Shown piece by piece: positions 8,722-18,500 of a stretch of 64,000 bases of DNA; position 1 is the stretch's first letter; each line of letters starts with the position of its first letter. Made by a program: the position numbers and the translations under genes. This DNA comes from Pseudomonas putida (GTDB taxonomy: Bacteria > Pseudomonadota > Gammaproteobacteria > Pseudomonadales > Pseudomonadaceae), in contig NZ_CP029693.1 in the NCBI RefSeq assembly GCF_003228315.1, positions 5,304,501 through 5,368,500 of the forward strand, written 5' to 3'. The notes under the pieces are model-generated. The model made no database searches. It had not been told where the DNA came from and saw nothing but the letters and a program-made list of their open reading frames with translations.

Positions 8722-9246
8722 ATGAAATACCGCCTGGGCGACGCCCGTGTCGAGACTCACCCGCAGAGCTGGGTCGCCCCCAGCGCCGTGCTGGTGGGCA
8801 AGGTCAAGCTGGAAGAGGGCGCCAACGTCTGGTTCAACGCCGTGCTGCGTGGCGACAACGAGTTGATCCTGATCGGCAAGAACAGCAACGTGCAGGACGG
8901 CACGGTGATGCACACCGACATGGGCTATCCGCTGACCATCGGCACCGGCGTGACCATCGGCCACAACGCCATGCTCCACGGTTGCACCGTGGGCGACTAC
9001 AGCCTGATCGGCATCAACGCGGTGATTCTCAACGGCGCGAAGATCGGCAAGAACTGCATCATCGGCGCCAATTCGCTGATCGGCGAAGGCAAGGAAATTC
9101 CCGACGGTTCGCTGGTCATGGGGTCGCCCGGCAAAGTGGTGCGCGAACTGACCGAACCGCAGAAGAAGATGCTGGAAGCCAGCGCCGCTCACTATGTGCA
9201 TAACTCCCAGCGTTACGCCCGCGACCTGGCCGAGCAAGAAGAATGA
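8722..9246 (+). CDS. Gamma-class carbonic anhydrase family protein
   Basis: Left-handed beta-helix protein of 174 residues (YrdA/PaaY-like). Hexapeptide repeats run through most of the chain (for example VGKVKL, VWFNAV, IGTGVT, IGINAV, IGANSL). The metal-binding histidines are in VMHTDMG and IGHNAMLHG. Members bind zinc and some hydrate CO2, but many lack demonstrated activity. GAGGACAA precedes the ATG. The stop overlaps the next small gene by 4 bases. Confidence 0.9.
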   Translation: MKYRLGDARVETHPQSWVAPSAVLVGKVKLEEGANVWFNAVLRGDNELILIGKNSNVQDGTVMHTDMGYPLTIGTGVTIGHNAMLHGCTVGDYSLIGINAVILNGAKIGKNCIIGANSLIGEGKEIPDGSLVMGSPGKVVRELTEPQKKMLEASAAHYVHNSQRYARDLAEQEE

Positions 9247-9458
9247 CCACGCCAGAACGCCCGGTGCTGTCGCCCTGCGTGAATATTTGTGCGCTGGATG
9301 ACGATGACATCTGCACCGGCTGCCAGCGCACGGTGGAAGAAATCACCCGTTGGAGTCGGATGGACAACGTAGAGCGCCGCAAGGTGCTGGAGTTGTGTCA
9401 TGAACGGGCCAAGTCCAGCGGGCTGGTGTGGATGATCGGGGCCAAACCGCAGAATTAA
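9243..9458 (+). CDS. DUF1289 small cysteine-rich protein
   Basis: A 71-residue protein with the DUF1289 pattern SPCVNICALDDDDICTGCQRT: four cysteines near the N terminus that probably bind a metal, followed by a helical tail (SRMDNVERRKVLELC). The function of the family is unknown. It overlaps the carbonic anhydrase gene by ATGA, so the two are translationally coupled. Confidence 0.88.
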   Translation: MTTPERPVLSPCVNICALDDDDICTGCQRTVEEITRWSRMDNVERRKVLELCHERAKSSGLVWMIGAKPQN

Positions 9459-9469
9459 GGCGCGACCAT

Positions 9470-9570
9470 TGTAGGAGCGAGCCTGCTCGCGATGGACTCA
9501 AGAACAACGCGGGGAACCAGATTCCCCGCGTTTTCGTTAACGACCATCGCGAGCAGGCTCGCTCCTACAG
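9470..9570. repeat. REPIN
   Basis: Inverted pair of GCGAGCAGGCTCGC palindromes with a spacer containing GGACTCAAGAACAACGCGG and ending TCGTTAACGACC. The spacer closely matches those at 11403-11504, 3541-3642 and, more loosely, 58413-58515. Confidence 0.9.
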
Positions 9571-9607
9571 TATTCTGTGCGGCAATTTCACAGGTACTTC
9601 CCCACCC

Positions 9608-10075
9608 ATGCTCTTCCTCATCGCCTACATCAGCAGCGTCGTGCTGATCAACTTCGCATTCTCCACCGCCCCTCACCTGGACATCATCTGGTCGGCCTGG
9701 GGCGGGCTGGTGTTCATCCTGCGCGATATGGTGCAAACACGCTTCGGCCACGGTGCCATCGTCGCCATGCTGGTGGCGCTGGTGCTGTCCTATATCACCT
9801 CCGATCCGTCCATCGCCTTGGCCAGCGCCACGGCGTTCGCCGTCTCCGAATGCATCGACTGGCTGGTGTTCAGCATCACCAAGCGCCCGCTGCACGACCG
9901 CCTGTGGATAAGTTCGGCCCTGAGCATCCCCCTGGATACCTTCATCTTTTTCGGCATGATCGATGCGCTGACCCCAGGCGTGATCCTCACCGCCCTGGGC
10001 TCGAAGTTCGCCGGGGTCACCGCCGTGTGGCTGATCATGGCCTGGCGCCTGCGCAAACAGGCCGTCGTCAGCTGA
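9608..10075 (+). CDS. VUT/YhhQ-like membrane protein (possible preQ0 or vitamin transporter)
   Basis: Integral membrane protein of 155 residues with about five or six hydrophobic segments. The segment SECIDWLVFSITKRPLHDR, followed by ISSALSIPLDTFIFF, resembles the VUT (DUF165) family, whose members take up queuosine precursors. The start at 9608 (MLFLIAYISS) puts a transmembrane helix at the N terminus; an upstream in-frame extension would run through the REPIN. It is shorter than E. coli YhhQ, so the substrate is uncertain. Confidence 0.65.
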   Translation: MLFLIAYISSVVLINFAFSTAPHLDIIWSAWGGLVFILRDMVQTRFGHGAIVAMLVALVLSYITSDPSIALASATAFAVSECIDWLVFSITKRPLHDRLWISSALSIPLDTFIFFGMIDALTPGVILTALGSKFAGVTAVWLIMAWRLRKQAVVS

Positions 10076-10175
10076 AGCCAAAGCCCGCGGTTCATGTAAA
10101 ATGCCGCGCTTTCTCCCACGGGATGCGCGCAGAACGTCGCTTCCCTCGATGATCCGCTTCCTTGAGGACCTTCAG

Positions 10176-11357
10176 ATGACCCGTATCGGAACCCCATTGT
10201 CGCCCACCGCGACCCGCGTATTGATGTGTGGCTGTGGCGAGCTGGGCAAGGAAGTGGTGATCGAGTTGCAACGCCTGGGCGTTGAAGTGATTGCCGTGGA
10301 CCGTTACGCCAACGCACCGGCCATGCAGGTTGCCCACCGCAGCCACGTGATCAACATGCTCGACGGCGCCGCCCTGCGTGCGGTGATCGAAGCCGAGAAG
10401 CCGCACTTCATCGTGCCGGAAATCGAAGCCATCGCCACCGCGACCCTGGTGGAACTGGAAGCCGAAGGCTTCACCGTGATCCCGACCGCCCGCGCCACGC
10501 AACTGACCATGAACCGCGAAGGCATCCGTCGCCTGGCCGCTGAAGAGCTGGACCTGCCGACTTCCCCATACCACTTCGCCGACACCTTCGAGGACTACAG
10601 CAAGGCCGTCGCAGACCTGGGTTTCCCATGCGTGGTCAAGCCGGTGATGAGTTCCTCGGGCAAAGGCCAGAGCCTGCTGCGCAGCGCCGATGATGTGAAG
10701 AAGGCCTGGGACTACGCACAGGAAGGCGGTCGCGCCGGTAAGGGCCGGGTGATCATCGAAGGTTTCATCGATTTCGACTACGAAATTACCCTGCTGACCG
10801 TGCGCCACGTGGGCGGCACCACGTTCCTGGCGCCGGTTGGCCACCGTCAGGAGAAGGGCGACTACCAGGAATCCTGGCAGCCACAAGCCATGAGCCCGAT
10901 TGCCCTGGCCGAATCCGAGCGCGTGGCCAAGGCCGTTACCGAAGCCCTGGGCGGTCGTGGTCTGTTTGGCGTCGAGTTGTTCATCAAGGGCGATCAAGTG
11001 TGGTTCAGCGAAGTCTCGCCGCGTCCGCACGACACCGGCATGGTCACGATGATTTCTCAGGACCTGTCGCAGTTCGCCCTGCACGCACGGGCGATTCTCG
11101 GCCTGCCGATCCCGGTGGTGCGCCAGTTCGGGCCATCGGCTTCGGCGGTGATTCTGGTGGAAGGCCAGTCGACCCAAACCGCGTTCGCCAACCTGGGCGC
11201 CGCGCTGAGCGAGCCGGATACCGCGCTGCGTCTGTTCGGCAAGCCTGAAGTCAACGGCCAGCGTCGCATGGGCGTGGCCCTGGCGCGCGACGAGTCGATC
11301 GAAGCGGCCCGCGCCAAGGCGACCCGTGCTTCCCAGGCGGTTGTGGTCGAGCTGTAA
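10176..11357 (+). CDS. purT: Formate-dependent phosphoribosylglycinamide formyltransferase
   Basis: ATP-grasp enzyme that makes formyl-GAR from GAR, formate and ATP in purine synthesis. The 393-residue length is exactly typical. Motifs include the N-terminal nucleotide fold LMCGCGELGKEV, the ATP-grasp loop VVKPVMSSSGKGQS, and the metal/ATP site EVSPRPHDTGMVT. The start at 10176 follows GAGGACC. A purine gene here fits the nearby guaB and guaA, although it is transcribed separately. Confidence 0.96.
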   Translation: MTRIGTPLSPTATRVLMCGCGELGKEVVIELQRLGVEVIAVDRYANAPAMQVAHRSHVINMLDGAALRAVIEAEKPHFIVPEIEAIATATLVELEAEGFTVIPTARATQLTMNREGIRRLAAEELDLPTSPYHFADTFEDYSKAVADLGFPCVVKPVMSSSGKGQSLLRSADDVKKAWDYAQEGGRAGKGRVIIEGFIDFDYEITLLTVRHVGGTTFLAPVGHRQEKGDYQESWQPQAMSPIALAESERVAKAVTEALGGRGLFGVELFIKGDQVWFSEVSPRPHDTGMVTMISQDLSQFALHARAILGLPIPVVRQFGPSASAVILVEGQSTQTAFANLGAALSEPDTALRLFGKPEVNGQRRMGVALARDESIEAARAKATRASQAVVVEL

Positions 11358-11402
11358 AAACCTCTGCGGCGGGCCTATACCTTCTAAAGGCTTCCCCGGA
11401 CC

Positions 11403-11504
11403 CTGTAGGAGCGAGCCTGCTCGCGATGGACTCAAGAGCGCCGCGGAGAACCAGACTCCCGGCGTTATCGTTAACGACCATCGCGAGCAGGCTCGCTCCT
11501 ACAG
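11403..11504. repeat. REPIN
   Basis: Inverted pair of GCGAGCAGGCTCGC palindromes; the spacer begins GGACTCAAGAGCGCCGCGG and ends TCGTTAACGACC, nearly identical to the copy at 9470-9570. It lies between purT and the zinc-cluster protein. Confidence 0.9.
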
Positions 11505-11535
11505 GTCATTTATTAATGCTTCAGGCCTGTACCCC

Positions 11536-12084
11536 ATGAATTCGCAAAGCATCATCGTCCCGAAAATCTCCACACTGCCGGTGCACGAGCCCCGGGCCCG
11601 GGCGATCGTGCGGTGGCTGGTGCGCAAGAACATCATCCAGGAAGAACTCACGACCTGCGGCCGGACCGGCAACCGCATGGCCCACGCCATTGGCGAAGGT
11701 GCCCGTGCCGTGGTCCTGCACCCGGACGCGCTGCCGTTTGGCGAGCAGATCAATGGTCTGGAAATCGTCACCAAGCGCTGCATCTATACCCCCGCCAAGG
11801 GCTTCCTGGGCGAGGCAGGGTGCGCCGAGTGCCGCCAGGAAATCGGCGAAGCGCTGTTTGAAAGCCTGGAGGACTGGATGCCCGGGCGCACTGATAACTT
11901 CACCTGCCCCGAATGCGGGCATGAAGACGACATCAACGGCTTTTTGTACCTACAGGAATGCGGCTTCTCCAACTTGGGCTTCATTTTCAACAACTGGGCC
12001 GAGGCGGGGTTCAAGCAGAGCTTTCTCGACGAATTCGCCGATTGGCTGGACCAACCCGTGAGCTGGGTAAAAGTCGAACTCTGA
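11536..12084 (+). CDS. Conserved hypothetical protein with two Cys pairs
   Basis: Unknown function. The 182-residue soluble protein has two cysteine pairs, GCAEC near residue 96 and CPEC near residue 121 followed by GHED, that could form one zinc site. A conserved-looking aromatic C-terminal part contains LYLQECGFSNLGFIFNNW. The N-terminal stretch with ARAIVRWLVRKNIIQEE is helical. I recall homologues in pseudomonads carrying ABC-transporter names, but no Walker motif is visible here. REPINs flank it on both sides and it is transcribed alone. An immunity-like or accessory role is possible but unsupported. Confidence 0.7.
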   Translation: MNSQSIIVPKISTLPVHEPRARAIVRWLVRKNIIQEELTTCGRTGNRMAHAIGEGARAVVLHPDALPFGEQINGLEIVTKRCIYTPAKGFLGEAGCAECRQEIGEALFESLEDWMPGRTDNFTCPECGHEDDINGFLYLQECGFSNLGFIFNNWAEAGFKQSFLDEFADWLDQPVSWVKVEL

Positions 12085-12089
12085 ACAAC

Positions 12090-12190
12090 TGTGGGAGCGA
12101 GCCTGCTCGCGATGGTCGTGAACGATAACGCGTGCTTTCTGGAAACAAGCGGTGCCTTCAAGTACATCGCGAGCAGGCTCGCTCCTACAG
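12090..12190. repeat. REPIN
   Basis: Inverted pair of REP palindromes (GTGGGAGCGAGCCTGCTCGC and its partner). The spacer contains GAACGATAACGCG, i.e. the conserved spacer class in the opposite orientation. It sits just upstream of the guaB promoter. Confidence 0.88.
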
Positions 12191-12247
12191 AAAAGCAGCC
12201 ATAAATTCCCGTATATCAGCAATGCCAATAATAGACAGAGTTTTACA

Positions 12248-12276
12248 TTGAACCCGAAGGGGTGTCTGACTATAAT
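12248..12276 (+). promoter_or_regulatory. Sigma-70 promoter of guaB
   Basis: TTGAAC at 12248-12253 and a perfect TATAAT at 12271-12276 are separated by 17 bases. The transcript would start about 30 bases before the guaB start codon. This is the best-scoring promoter by eye in the window. Confidence 0.8.
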
Positions 12277-12312
12277 GGCGCGCTTCCATTTTCCCGCTCG
12301 GGAGCCCCCGCG

Positions 12313-13782
12313 ATGCTGCGTATCAGCCAAGAAGCTCTGACATTCGACGACATTCTCCTAGTGCCCGGTTATTCCGAGGTGCTTCCTAACGAAGTCAGTC
12401 TGAAGACCCGCCTTACCCGTGGCATCGAGCTGAACATTCCTCTGGTTTCTGCCGCCATGGACACCGTTACTGAAGCCCGTCTGGCAATCGCCATGGCTCA
12501 GGAAGGTGGCATCGGCATCATCCACAAGAACATGACCATCGAGCAGCAAGCTGCCGAAGTGCGCAAGGTCAAGAAGTTCGAAGCCGGCGTCGTGAAAGAC
12601 CCGATCACCATCGAGGCCGACGCCACGGTTCGTGACCTGTTCGAACTGACCCGCCTGCACAACATCTCCGGCGTTCCGGTACTGCACGATGGCGACCTGG
12701 TCGGCATCGTCACTTCCCGTGACGTGCGTTTCGAAAGCCGCCTGGACGCCAGCGTCCGTGAAGTGATGACGCCTAAAGAGCGTCTGGTCACGGTCAAGGA
12801 AGGCGCCGACAAGAACGACGTTCGCGAGCTGCTGCACAAGCACCGCATCGAACGCGTGCTGATCGTCGACGACAAGTTCGCCCTCAAGGGCATGATGACC
12901 GTCAACGACATCGAAAAAGCCAAGGCTTACCCGCTGGCCAGCAAGGACGATCAAGGTCGTCTGCGCGTTGGTGCCGCCGTCGGTACCGGTAAAGACACCG
13001 GTGACCGCGTTGCCGCCCTGGTCAATGCCGGTGTTGACGTGGTGGTGGTCGACACCGCCCACGGTCACTCCAAGGGCGTGATCGACCGCGTTCGCTGGGT
13101 CAAGGAAAACTATCCACAAGTGCAGGTCATCGGCGGCAACATCGCCACCGGCGCTGCCGCCAAGGCCCTGGCCGAAGCGGGCGCCGACGCGGTCAAGGTC
13201 GGTATCGGCCCTGGCTCGATCTGCACCACCCGTATCGTCGCCGGTGTCGGCGTTCCTCAGATCAGTGCCATCGCCAACGTCGCCGCTGCCCTCGAAGGCA
13301 CCGGCGTTCCGTTGATCGCCGACGGCGGCATCCGTTTCTCCGGTGACCTGTCCAAGGCCATCGTGGCCGGTGCTTCCTGCGTGATGATGGGCTCGATGTT
13401 CGCCGGTACCGAAGAAGCGCCGGGCGAGATCGAACTGTTCCAGGGCCGTTCGTACAAGGCTTACCGCGGCATGGGTTCGCTGGGCGCCATGTCCCAGGCT
13501 CAAGGTTCCTCCGACCGTTACTTCCAGGACTCCTCGGCCGGCGCCGAGAAGCTGGTTCCGGAAGGCATCGAAGGGCGTGTTCCGTACAAGGGCACCCTGA
13601 GCGCGATCATCCACCAGTTGATGGGCGGCCTGCGTTCCTCGATGGGCTACACCGGTAGCGCCAACATCGAACAAATGCGCACCATCCCTGAATTCGTGCG
13701 GATCACCGGCGCTGGCATGGCCGAATCCCACGTGCATGACGTGCAGATCACCAAGGAAGCGCCAAACTACCGCGTAGGTTGA
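12313..13782 (+). CDS. guaB: IMP dehydrogenase
   Basis: Converts IMP to XMP with NAD+, the first committed step to GMP. The 489-residue protein has a TIM barrel interrupted by two CBS domains (about 93-205). The catalytic Cys is near residue 304 in GPGSICTTR, and the flap contains YRGMGSLGAM. The start at 12313 (MLRISQEALTFDD) follows GGAG and matches the family; an upstream in-frame start would begin before the promoter -10. guaA follows after 98 bases, so they form the usual guaBA operon. Confidence 0.98.
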   Translation: MLRISQEALTFDDILLVPGYSEVLPNEVSLKTRLTRGIELNIPLVSAAMDTVTEARLAIAMAQEGGIGIIHKNMTIEQQAAEVRKVKKFEAGVVKDPITIEADATVRDLFELTRLHNISGVPVLHDGDLVGIVTSRDVRFESRLDASVREVMTPKERLVTVKEGADKNDVRELLHKHRIERVLIVDDKFALKGMMTVNDIEKAKAYPLASKDDQGRLRVGAAVGTGKDTGDRVAALVNAGVDVVVVDTAHGHSKGVIDRVRWVKENYPQVQVIGGNIATGAAAKALAEAGADAVKVGIGPGSICTTRIVAGVGVPQISAIANVAAALEGTGVPLIADGGIRFSGDLSKAIVAGASCVMMGSMFAGTEEAPGEIELFQGRSYKAYRGMGSLGAMSQAQGSSDRYFQDSSAGAEKLVPEGIEGRVPYKGTLSAIIHQLMGGLRSSMGYTGSANIEQMRTIPEFVRITGAGMAESHVHDVQITKEAPNYRVG

Positions 13783-13806
13783 GCCTTCCAGTAAAAAGTT
13801 AACGAC

Positions 13807-13829
13807 CGGGGCTGTTTGATTCAGCCCCG
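13807..13829 (+). terminator. Hairpin between guaB and guaA
   Basis: CGGGGCTG and CAGCCCCG form an 8-bp perfect stem around a 7-base loop, 25 bases after the guaB stop. No strong T run follows, so it is more likely a stability element or partial attenuator inside the operon than a full terminator. Confidence 0.45.
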
Positions 13830-13880
13830 AGTTGTTTCTGAATCACGACTGTTTCTGAATGACTTAGACGAGACTGAATC

Positions 13881-15458
13881 ATGGCCCTCGATATTCACGC
13901 TCACCGCATCCTGATCCTCGACTTCGGTTCCCAGTACACCCAACTGATCGCCCGCCGCGTGCGCGAGATCGGCGTGTATTGCGAACTGCACCCGTTCGAC
14001 ATGGATGACGAAGCGATCCGCGAATTCGCGCCAAAGGGGATCATCCTCGCGGGCGGCCCGGAGTCGGTACACGTGGCGGACAGCCCACGCGCACCACAAG
14101 CAGTCTGGGACCTGGGCGTACCGGTCTTCGGTATCTGCTACGGCATGCAGACCATGGCCGAGCAACTGGGCGGCAAGGTTGAAGGCTCCGAACTGCGTGA
14201 GTTCGGCTACGCCCGTGTCGACGTGGTCGGCAAGAGCCGCCTGCTGGACGGTATCGAAGACCACGTCGACGCCGACGGCCTGTTCGGCCTCGACGTGTGG
14301 ATGAGCCACGGTGACAAGGTCACCAAAATGCCTGGCGACTTCCACATCCTGGCCAGCACTCCAAGCTGCCCGATCGCCGGCATGTTCAACGACGAGCGTG
14401 CTTACTACGGCGTGCAGTTCCACCCGGAAGTGACCCACACCAAGCAAGGCGGCCGCATCCTGTCGCGCTTCGTGCTCGATATCTGCGGCTGCGAAGCGCT
14501 GTGGACCCCGTCGAAAATCGCTGAAGACGCCATCGCCCAGGTTCGCGCCCAGGTCGGTACCGACAACGTGCTGCTCGGCCTGTCCGGCGGTGTCGACTCC
14601 TCCGTGGTTGCCGCGCTGCTGCACAAGGCTATCGGCGACCAACTGACCTGTGTGTTCGTCGACAACGGCCTGTTGCGTCTGCACGAAGGCGAGCAAGTGA
14701 TGGCCATGTTCGCCGAGAACATGGGCGTCAAGGTGATCCGCGCCAACGCCGAGGACCAGTTCCTCAACAACCTGGCCGGCGAAGCTGATCCAGAGAAGAA
14801 GCGCAAGATCATCGGCCGTACCTTCATCGACGTGTTCGATGCCGAATCCTGCAAGCTGGACAACATCAAGTACCTGGCCCAGGGCACCATCTACCCGGAC
14901 GTGATCGAGTCGGCTGGCGCTAAAAGCGGCAAGGCTCACGTGATCAAGTCGCACCACAACGTGGGCGGCCTGCCGGAAGAAATGAACCTGAAACTGGTCG
15001 AGCCGTTGCGCGAACTGTTCAAGGACGAAGTCCGTCGTCTGGGCCTGGAACTGGGCCTGCCGTACGACATGGTCTACCGTCACCCGTTCCCGGGCCCGGG
15101 CCTGGGCGTGCGCATCCTCGGTGAAGTGAAGAAGGAATACGCCGACCTGCTGCGTCGCGCCGACCACATCTTCATCGAAGAACTGCGCAAGGCCGACTGG
15201 TACCACAAGGTCAGCCAGGCGTTCGTGGTGTTCCAACCGGTGAAATCGGTGGGCGTGGTCGGCGATGGCCGTCGTTACGCCTGGGTCGTGGCCCTGCGTG
15301 CCGTGGAAACCATCGACTTCATGACCGCGCGTTGGGCACACCTGCCTTACGAACTGCTGGAAACCGTATCCGGCCGCATCATCAATGAAATCGAAGGCAT
15401 CTCCCGCGTCACTTACGACGTGTCGAGCAAGCCGCCGGCGACCATTGAGTGGGAATGA
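13881..15458 (+). CDS. guaA: GMP synthase (glutamine-hydrolysing)
   Basis: Amidates XMP to GMP. The 525-residue protein has an N-terminal class I glutaminase (nucleophile Cys near 86 in GICYGMQ; His in GVQFHPEVTHT), a central PP-loop ATP pyrophosphatase (GLSGGVDSSVVA) and the C-terminal dimerisation domain with HPFPGPGLGVR. All key residues are present and the length is typical. It is followed by a strong terminator. Confidence 0.98.
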   Translation: MALDIHAHRILILDFGSQYTQLIARRVREIGVYCELHPFDMDDEAIREFAPKGIILAGGPESVHVADSPRAPQAVWDLGVPVFGICYGMQTMAEQLGGKVEGSELREFGYARVDVVGKSRLLDGIEDHVDADGLFGLDVWMSHGDKVTKMPGDFHILASTPSCPIAGMFNDERAYYGVQFHPEVTHTKQGGRILSRFVLDICGCEALWTPSKIAEDAIAQVRAQVGTDNVLLGLSGGVDSSVVAALLHKAIGDQLTCVFVDNGLLRLHEGEQVMAMFAENMGVKVIRANAEDQFLNNLAGEADPEKKRKIIGRTFIDVFDAESCKLDNIKYLAQGTIYPDVIESAGAKSGKAHVIKSHHNVGGLPEEMNLKLVEPLRELFKDEVRRLGLELGLPYDMVYRHPFPGPGLGVRILGEVKKEYADLLRRADHIFIEELRKADWYHKVSQAFVVFQPVKSVGVVGDGRRYAWVVALRAVETIDFMTARWAHLPYELLETVSGRIINEIEGISRVTYDVSSKPPATIEWE

Positions 15459-15486
15459 TCCCGCGACTCAGGTTGCAGTGAAGCAA

Positions 15487-15519
15487 TAAAAAACCCTGGC
15501 CTTGGCCAGGGTTTTTTTT
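15487..15519 (+). terminator. Rho-independent terminator after guaA
   Basis: AAAAAACCCTGGCC-TT-GGCCAGGGTTTTTTTT: an 8-bp GC-rich stem followed by eight T, 28 bases after the guaA stop. The A-rich left flank makes it work in both directions, so it can also end the convergent toxin gene. Confidence 0.93.
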
Positions 15520-15539
15520 GAGTGGCGGATACGACCGGT

Positions 15540-18500
15540 TCAGACAGGAAGGCGGCTTTGAAGGCTCAGTCCCATCTGCTCCAGGCCCCTGGAGAGCTGT
15601 TCCAGACTGGCGTAGGGAACGCGGTTGACCGACCCCCATGACGGGCGGTCGATGTAATAGCGGCCATCGGCGAAGGTCTGCACGGGCGTTTGCACGATCG
15701 CTTCACTCTGACTGCGGTGAAACAACATGTAGGTGTCCTCGAAACGCTCAAAAACATACATGCCCGGACGATAGAGCAGCCTCTGTATTTGCGGCTCGCT
15801 ACGACTGACAGGTTGAGCCTCCATTTGAAGCAGCAGATCGGCGTATTGCGTGTCGACTGTCCCGCGTTGAGTTTCAGCCTGCAAGAACGGTCCTTTTTCA
15901 ATCTCTATCCCCGGATCTAGCGACACACTCTCGCCTTGTCCCGGATTGACTTCTTCGATCCGCAGTCCAATGCCGCCTTCCAATTCGCTCAGGCCGGCCA
16001 GCCCTCGGAAGGTATTGGTGTTTTCCACCCCCGTCAGCACGACCCACTTACCGGCGTTGCTGAAGGATCTGTCGATAAAAATGATGTCGCTGGCCAGGTG
16101 GTTGGTTTTCATCTGCTCTTCAATCCGCGAATACGACACTGGCCTTCTGTAGCTCGCCGCACAGTCGGTGGCCTGAACCCGAACGCCGTTCAGCCTCGCG
16201 GTTTTCACCAGTTCCAGCTCATTGAATTGACCAGAAGGGTCGGTGCCGAGACGGGACAGATACTGTTGCAGATCCTCTGACATGACGCCGGTCTTGAAGT
16301 AATCATTCAGATCAGCCTGGGCAAAGTCGCTGAGCAGGCGACGCACGTATAGGGTCTTGACGCCTTGGCGCGCCAGCGCGGGCATGTTTTCAATCATCAA
16401 GCGCATGCTGGTGATGCGCCCTGGCGTTTCGCCGATGACCAGTCCTGGCGCGGACTCCAGGGCCTGGGCCATGAACTGCGGGACAGTCGTGGACGCGCTG
16501 ATGATTGGAACGGCGGGGCGTGGCGGCAGATTGGCCCACGGCAGGTTTTCGTAGAAGCGTCTGGCGGAGATCAACAGTGCCCGGGCTTTTTCGGCGAAGT
16601 ACAGGGCATATCGATCCGGTGCGATCAAGGCGCCATTCGGGCCGATCTGCACCTGAATGTGGGTTTCGCGTAGCCCCATGGCCCATTTTTTCAATTCGGA
16701 TCGCCGTGGCGCGTCAACATCGTAGGGTGTTTTAACCAGGCCGATGTCAGTTGATGTTAAGGGCTGGGGGGCGGTGCCAGGTGAAGTGGGTGGCGAGGCG
16801 GGTTCAACCAAGGGCTGCTCCGGGTTTTGCGGTGCTGGCTCTTGCGCTTCAAATTGAACGTCCACGGTGCATGTCTTGCCCAGGCACTGGCCGCCACCCT
16901 TGAGTCCCAATTGCGTCATTCGCTCCCAGTTGCCTTCAGCATTCAAGCGCACCGGCAATGAATGAATCAGCTGGTTGGGCCGAGCCGGATCGATGATCGC
17001 CCAGAAACCGTCGCCCTGTGAGTCCGCGAAGTAACGCACGTAGTAGGCCGTGTCGTTCATCAGAATGGCGTAGGGTGGGTCGGCGTCGAGGCGATAGATC
17101 CCCTGGAATTTTCCTGGCTGCGAGACGGGTGTCAGCCCGTCCAGCAACTCATTGGATTGAAAGGTTTGCGGGATCTCGGGTATCTGGCCCGTTTCAGCCG
17201 GGATTGGCGACAATTCCTCCAGGGGCGGGAGTATCTCACCGGGTTCTTCGACCGCCAGTTCCGAGGTTCCGGCCTCTGCCAGTTCACCCGTCTCACCGAC
17301 TTCTGCCAGCGCTCCGTTACCCTTCAAAAAAGGCAGGTTGAACAACACATCGATACCACTGATAACCGCCCCGATCACTCCTGCCTTGCGCTCGGCGGTG
17401 GTCTTGCCGTTGACGGCCTGGTCGATGTTCAGTCCCATGTTGGCAAGGCTGGCGCCTATCACCGGCAGTGCCACTGGCCAGCCGACGACCGCCATTGGGC
17501 CGAACACCTTCAAACCGGCGCTCAGGTAGCCGATCCACAGCTTTTTACGCAAATCGCCATTGGACGTCAGCGACAGATCGGCTTCGGCGAACATGGCGGC
17601 CCGGGTCGAATCACGCAACCAGGTGAACGCGTCTCCCGTCACAGCCTGATTTTTCTGGTTAATCAGATGATGATCCGAATACCCCCAAGTGCTGACGAGC
17701 CGGTTCATCAAGTCGGTGATGTTTTCGGTGATCTGGTGCCGGTCGGCCAGTGGGAAATGCTCCAGGAATTGCGTGCGAGGCGCCTTTTCGTTCAGTTGTT
17801 GCAACACCCACCAATGCAGGTCACCGGGCGTCGCCATGACCTGGAACGTATGGGGGTCGCCTGGCACGTAAAGAATCTGGCGTCCCTTGTCGTCGACGAT
17901 GCGCAGGATGTTCGTGGCGACATGGCCGTCAATGTCCAGTACGCGCACCTGCAGCCCGGGGCTGCCCGATGACTCCGATTGCAGCACTGCCAGGCTGACA
18001 GGCCATCTCAGTGGGCCGAAGGCGGCGTTGACTGCGGTTTGAAAATCCTTGTCAGCAAGCTGGCCACTGTCTCGGGCTTCAACGGCCTTGCTGAGGAAAT
18101 TGCACTTGGCCAAGGTGCGAAAATCGCTGGCATGGTCATTCCAGAAGGCCTGCAGCCTGTTGCGGTAAAGCTCGCTGAAGTTGATGGACCAGAAGTCTTT
18201 CAGTACGTCGTTGCCGTGCAGGCGCACCTCGTTGGTTGCGTCGAAGGTTTCTTCGTCTGGACCCGCGGTATAAAAGCCGCCGTACAAGTCCAGCAGATCG
18301 GCATTGTCCTGATCGGTGGCGCGGAAGCGGTGAATGACCAGTTGCGTGAGGGTCAGGCTTTCATAGGGCTTTTCGCCATAGTGCTGCCAACCGGTGAATG
18401 AGGGTGCAAGGCTTTGAGCGGTCTTGAATCGGTGAAACCAGACTTTATCGGGATCCATTCCGGTGACACCGTATTTCTCAAGCAATTGCGCGGGGATCTC

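Noticed and set aside
8296..9237. Long antisense reading frame opposite the Nudix and carbonic anhydrase genes
   Set aside because: It lies entirely over two genes with clear family motifs; its translation is rich in His/Arg/Gln typical of high-GC antisense frames and shows no domain.
12358..15341. Two antisense frames of 459 and 506 codons opposite guaB and guaA
   Set aside because: guaB and guaA are complete and certain; the antisense products are low-complexity and arise from codon bias at high GC.
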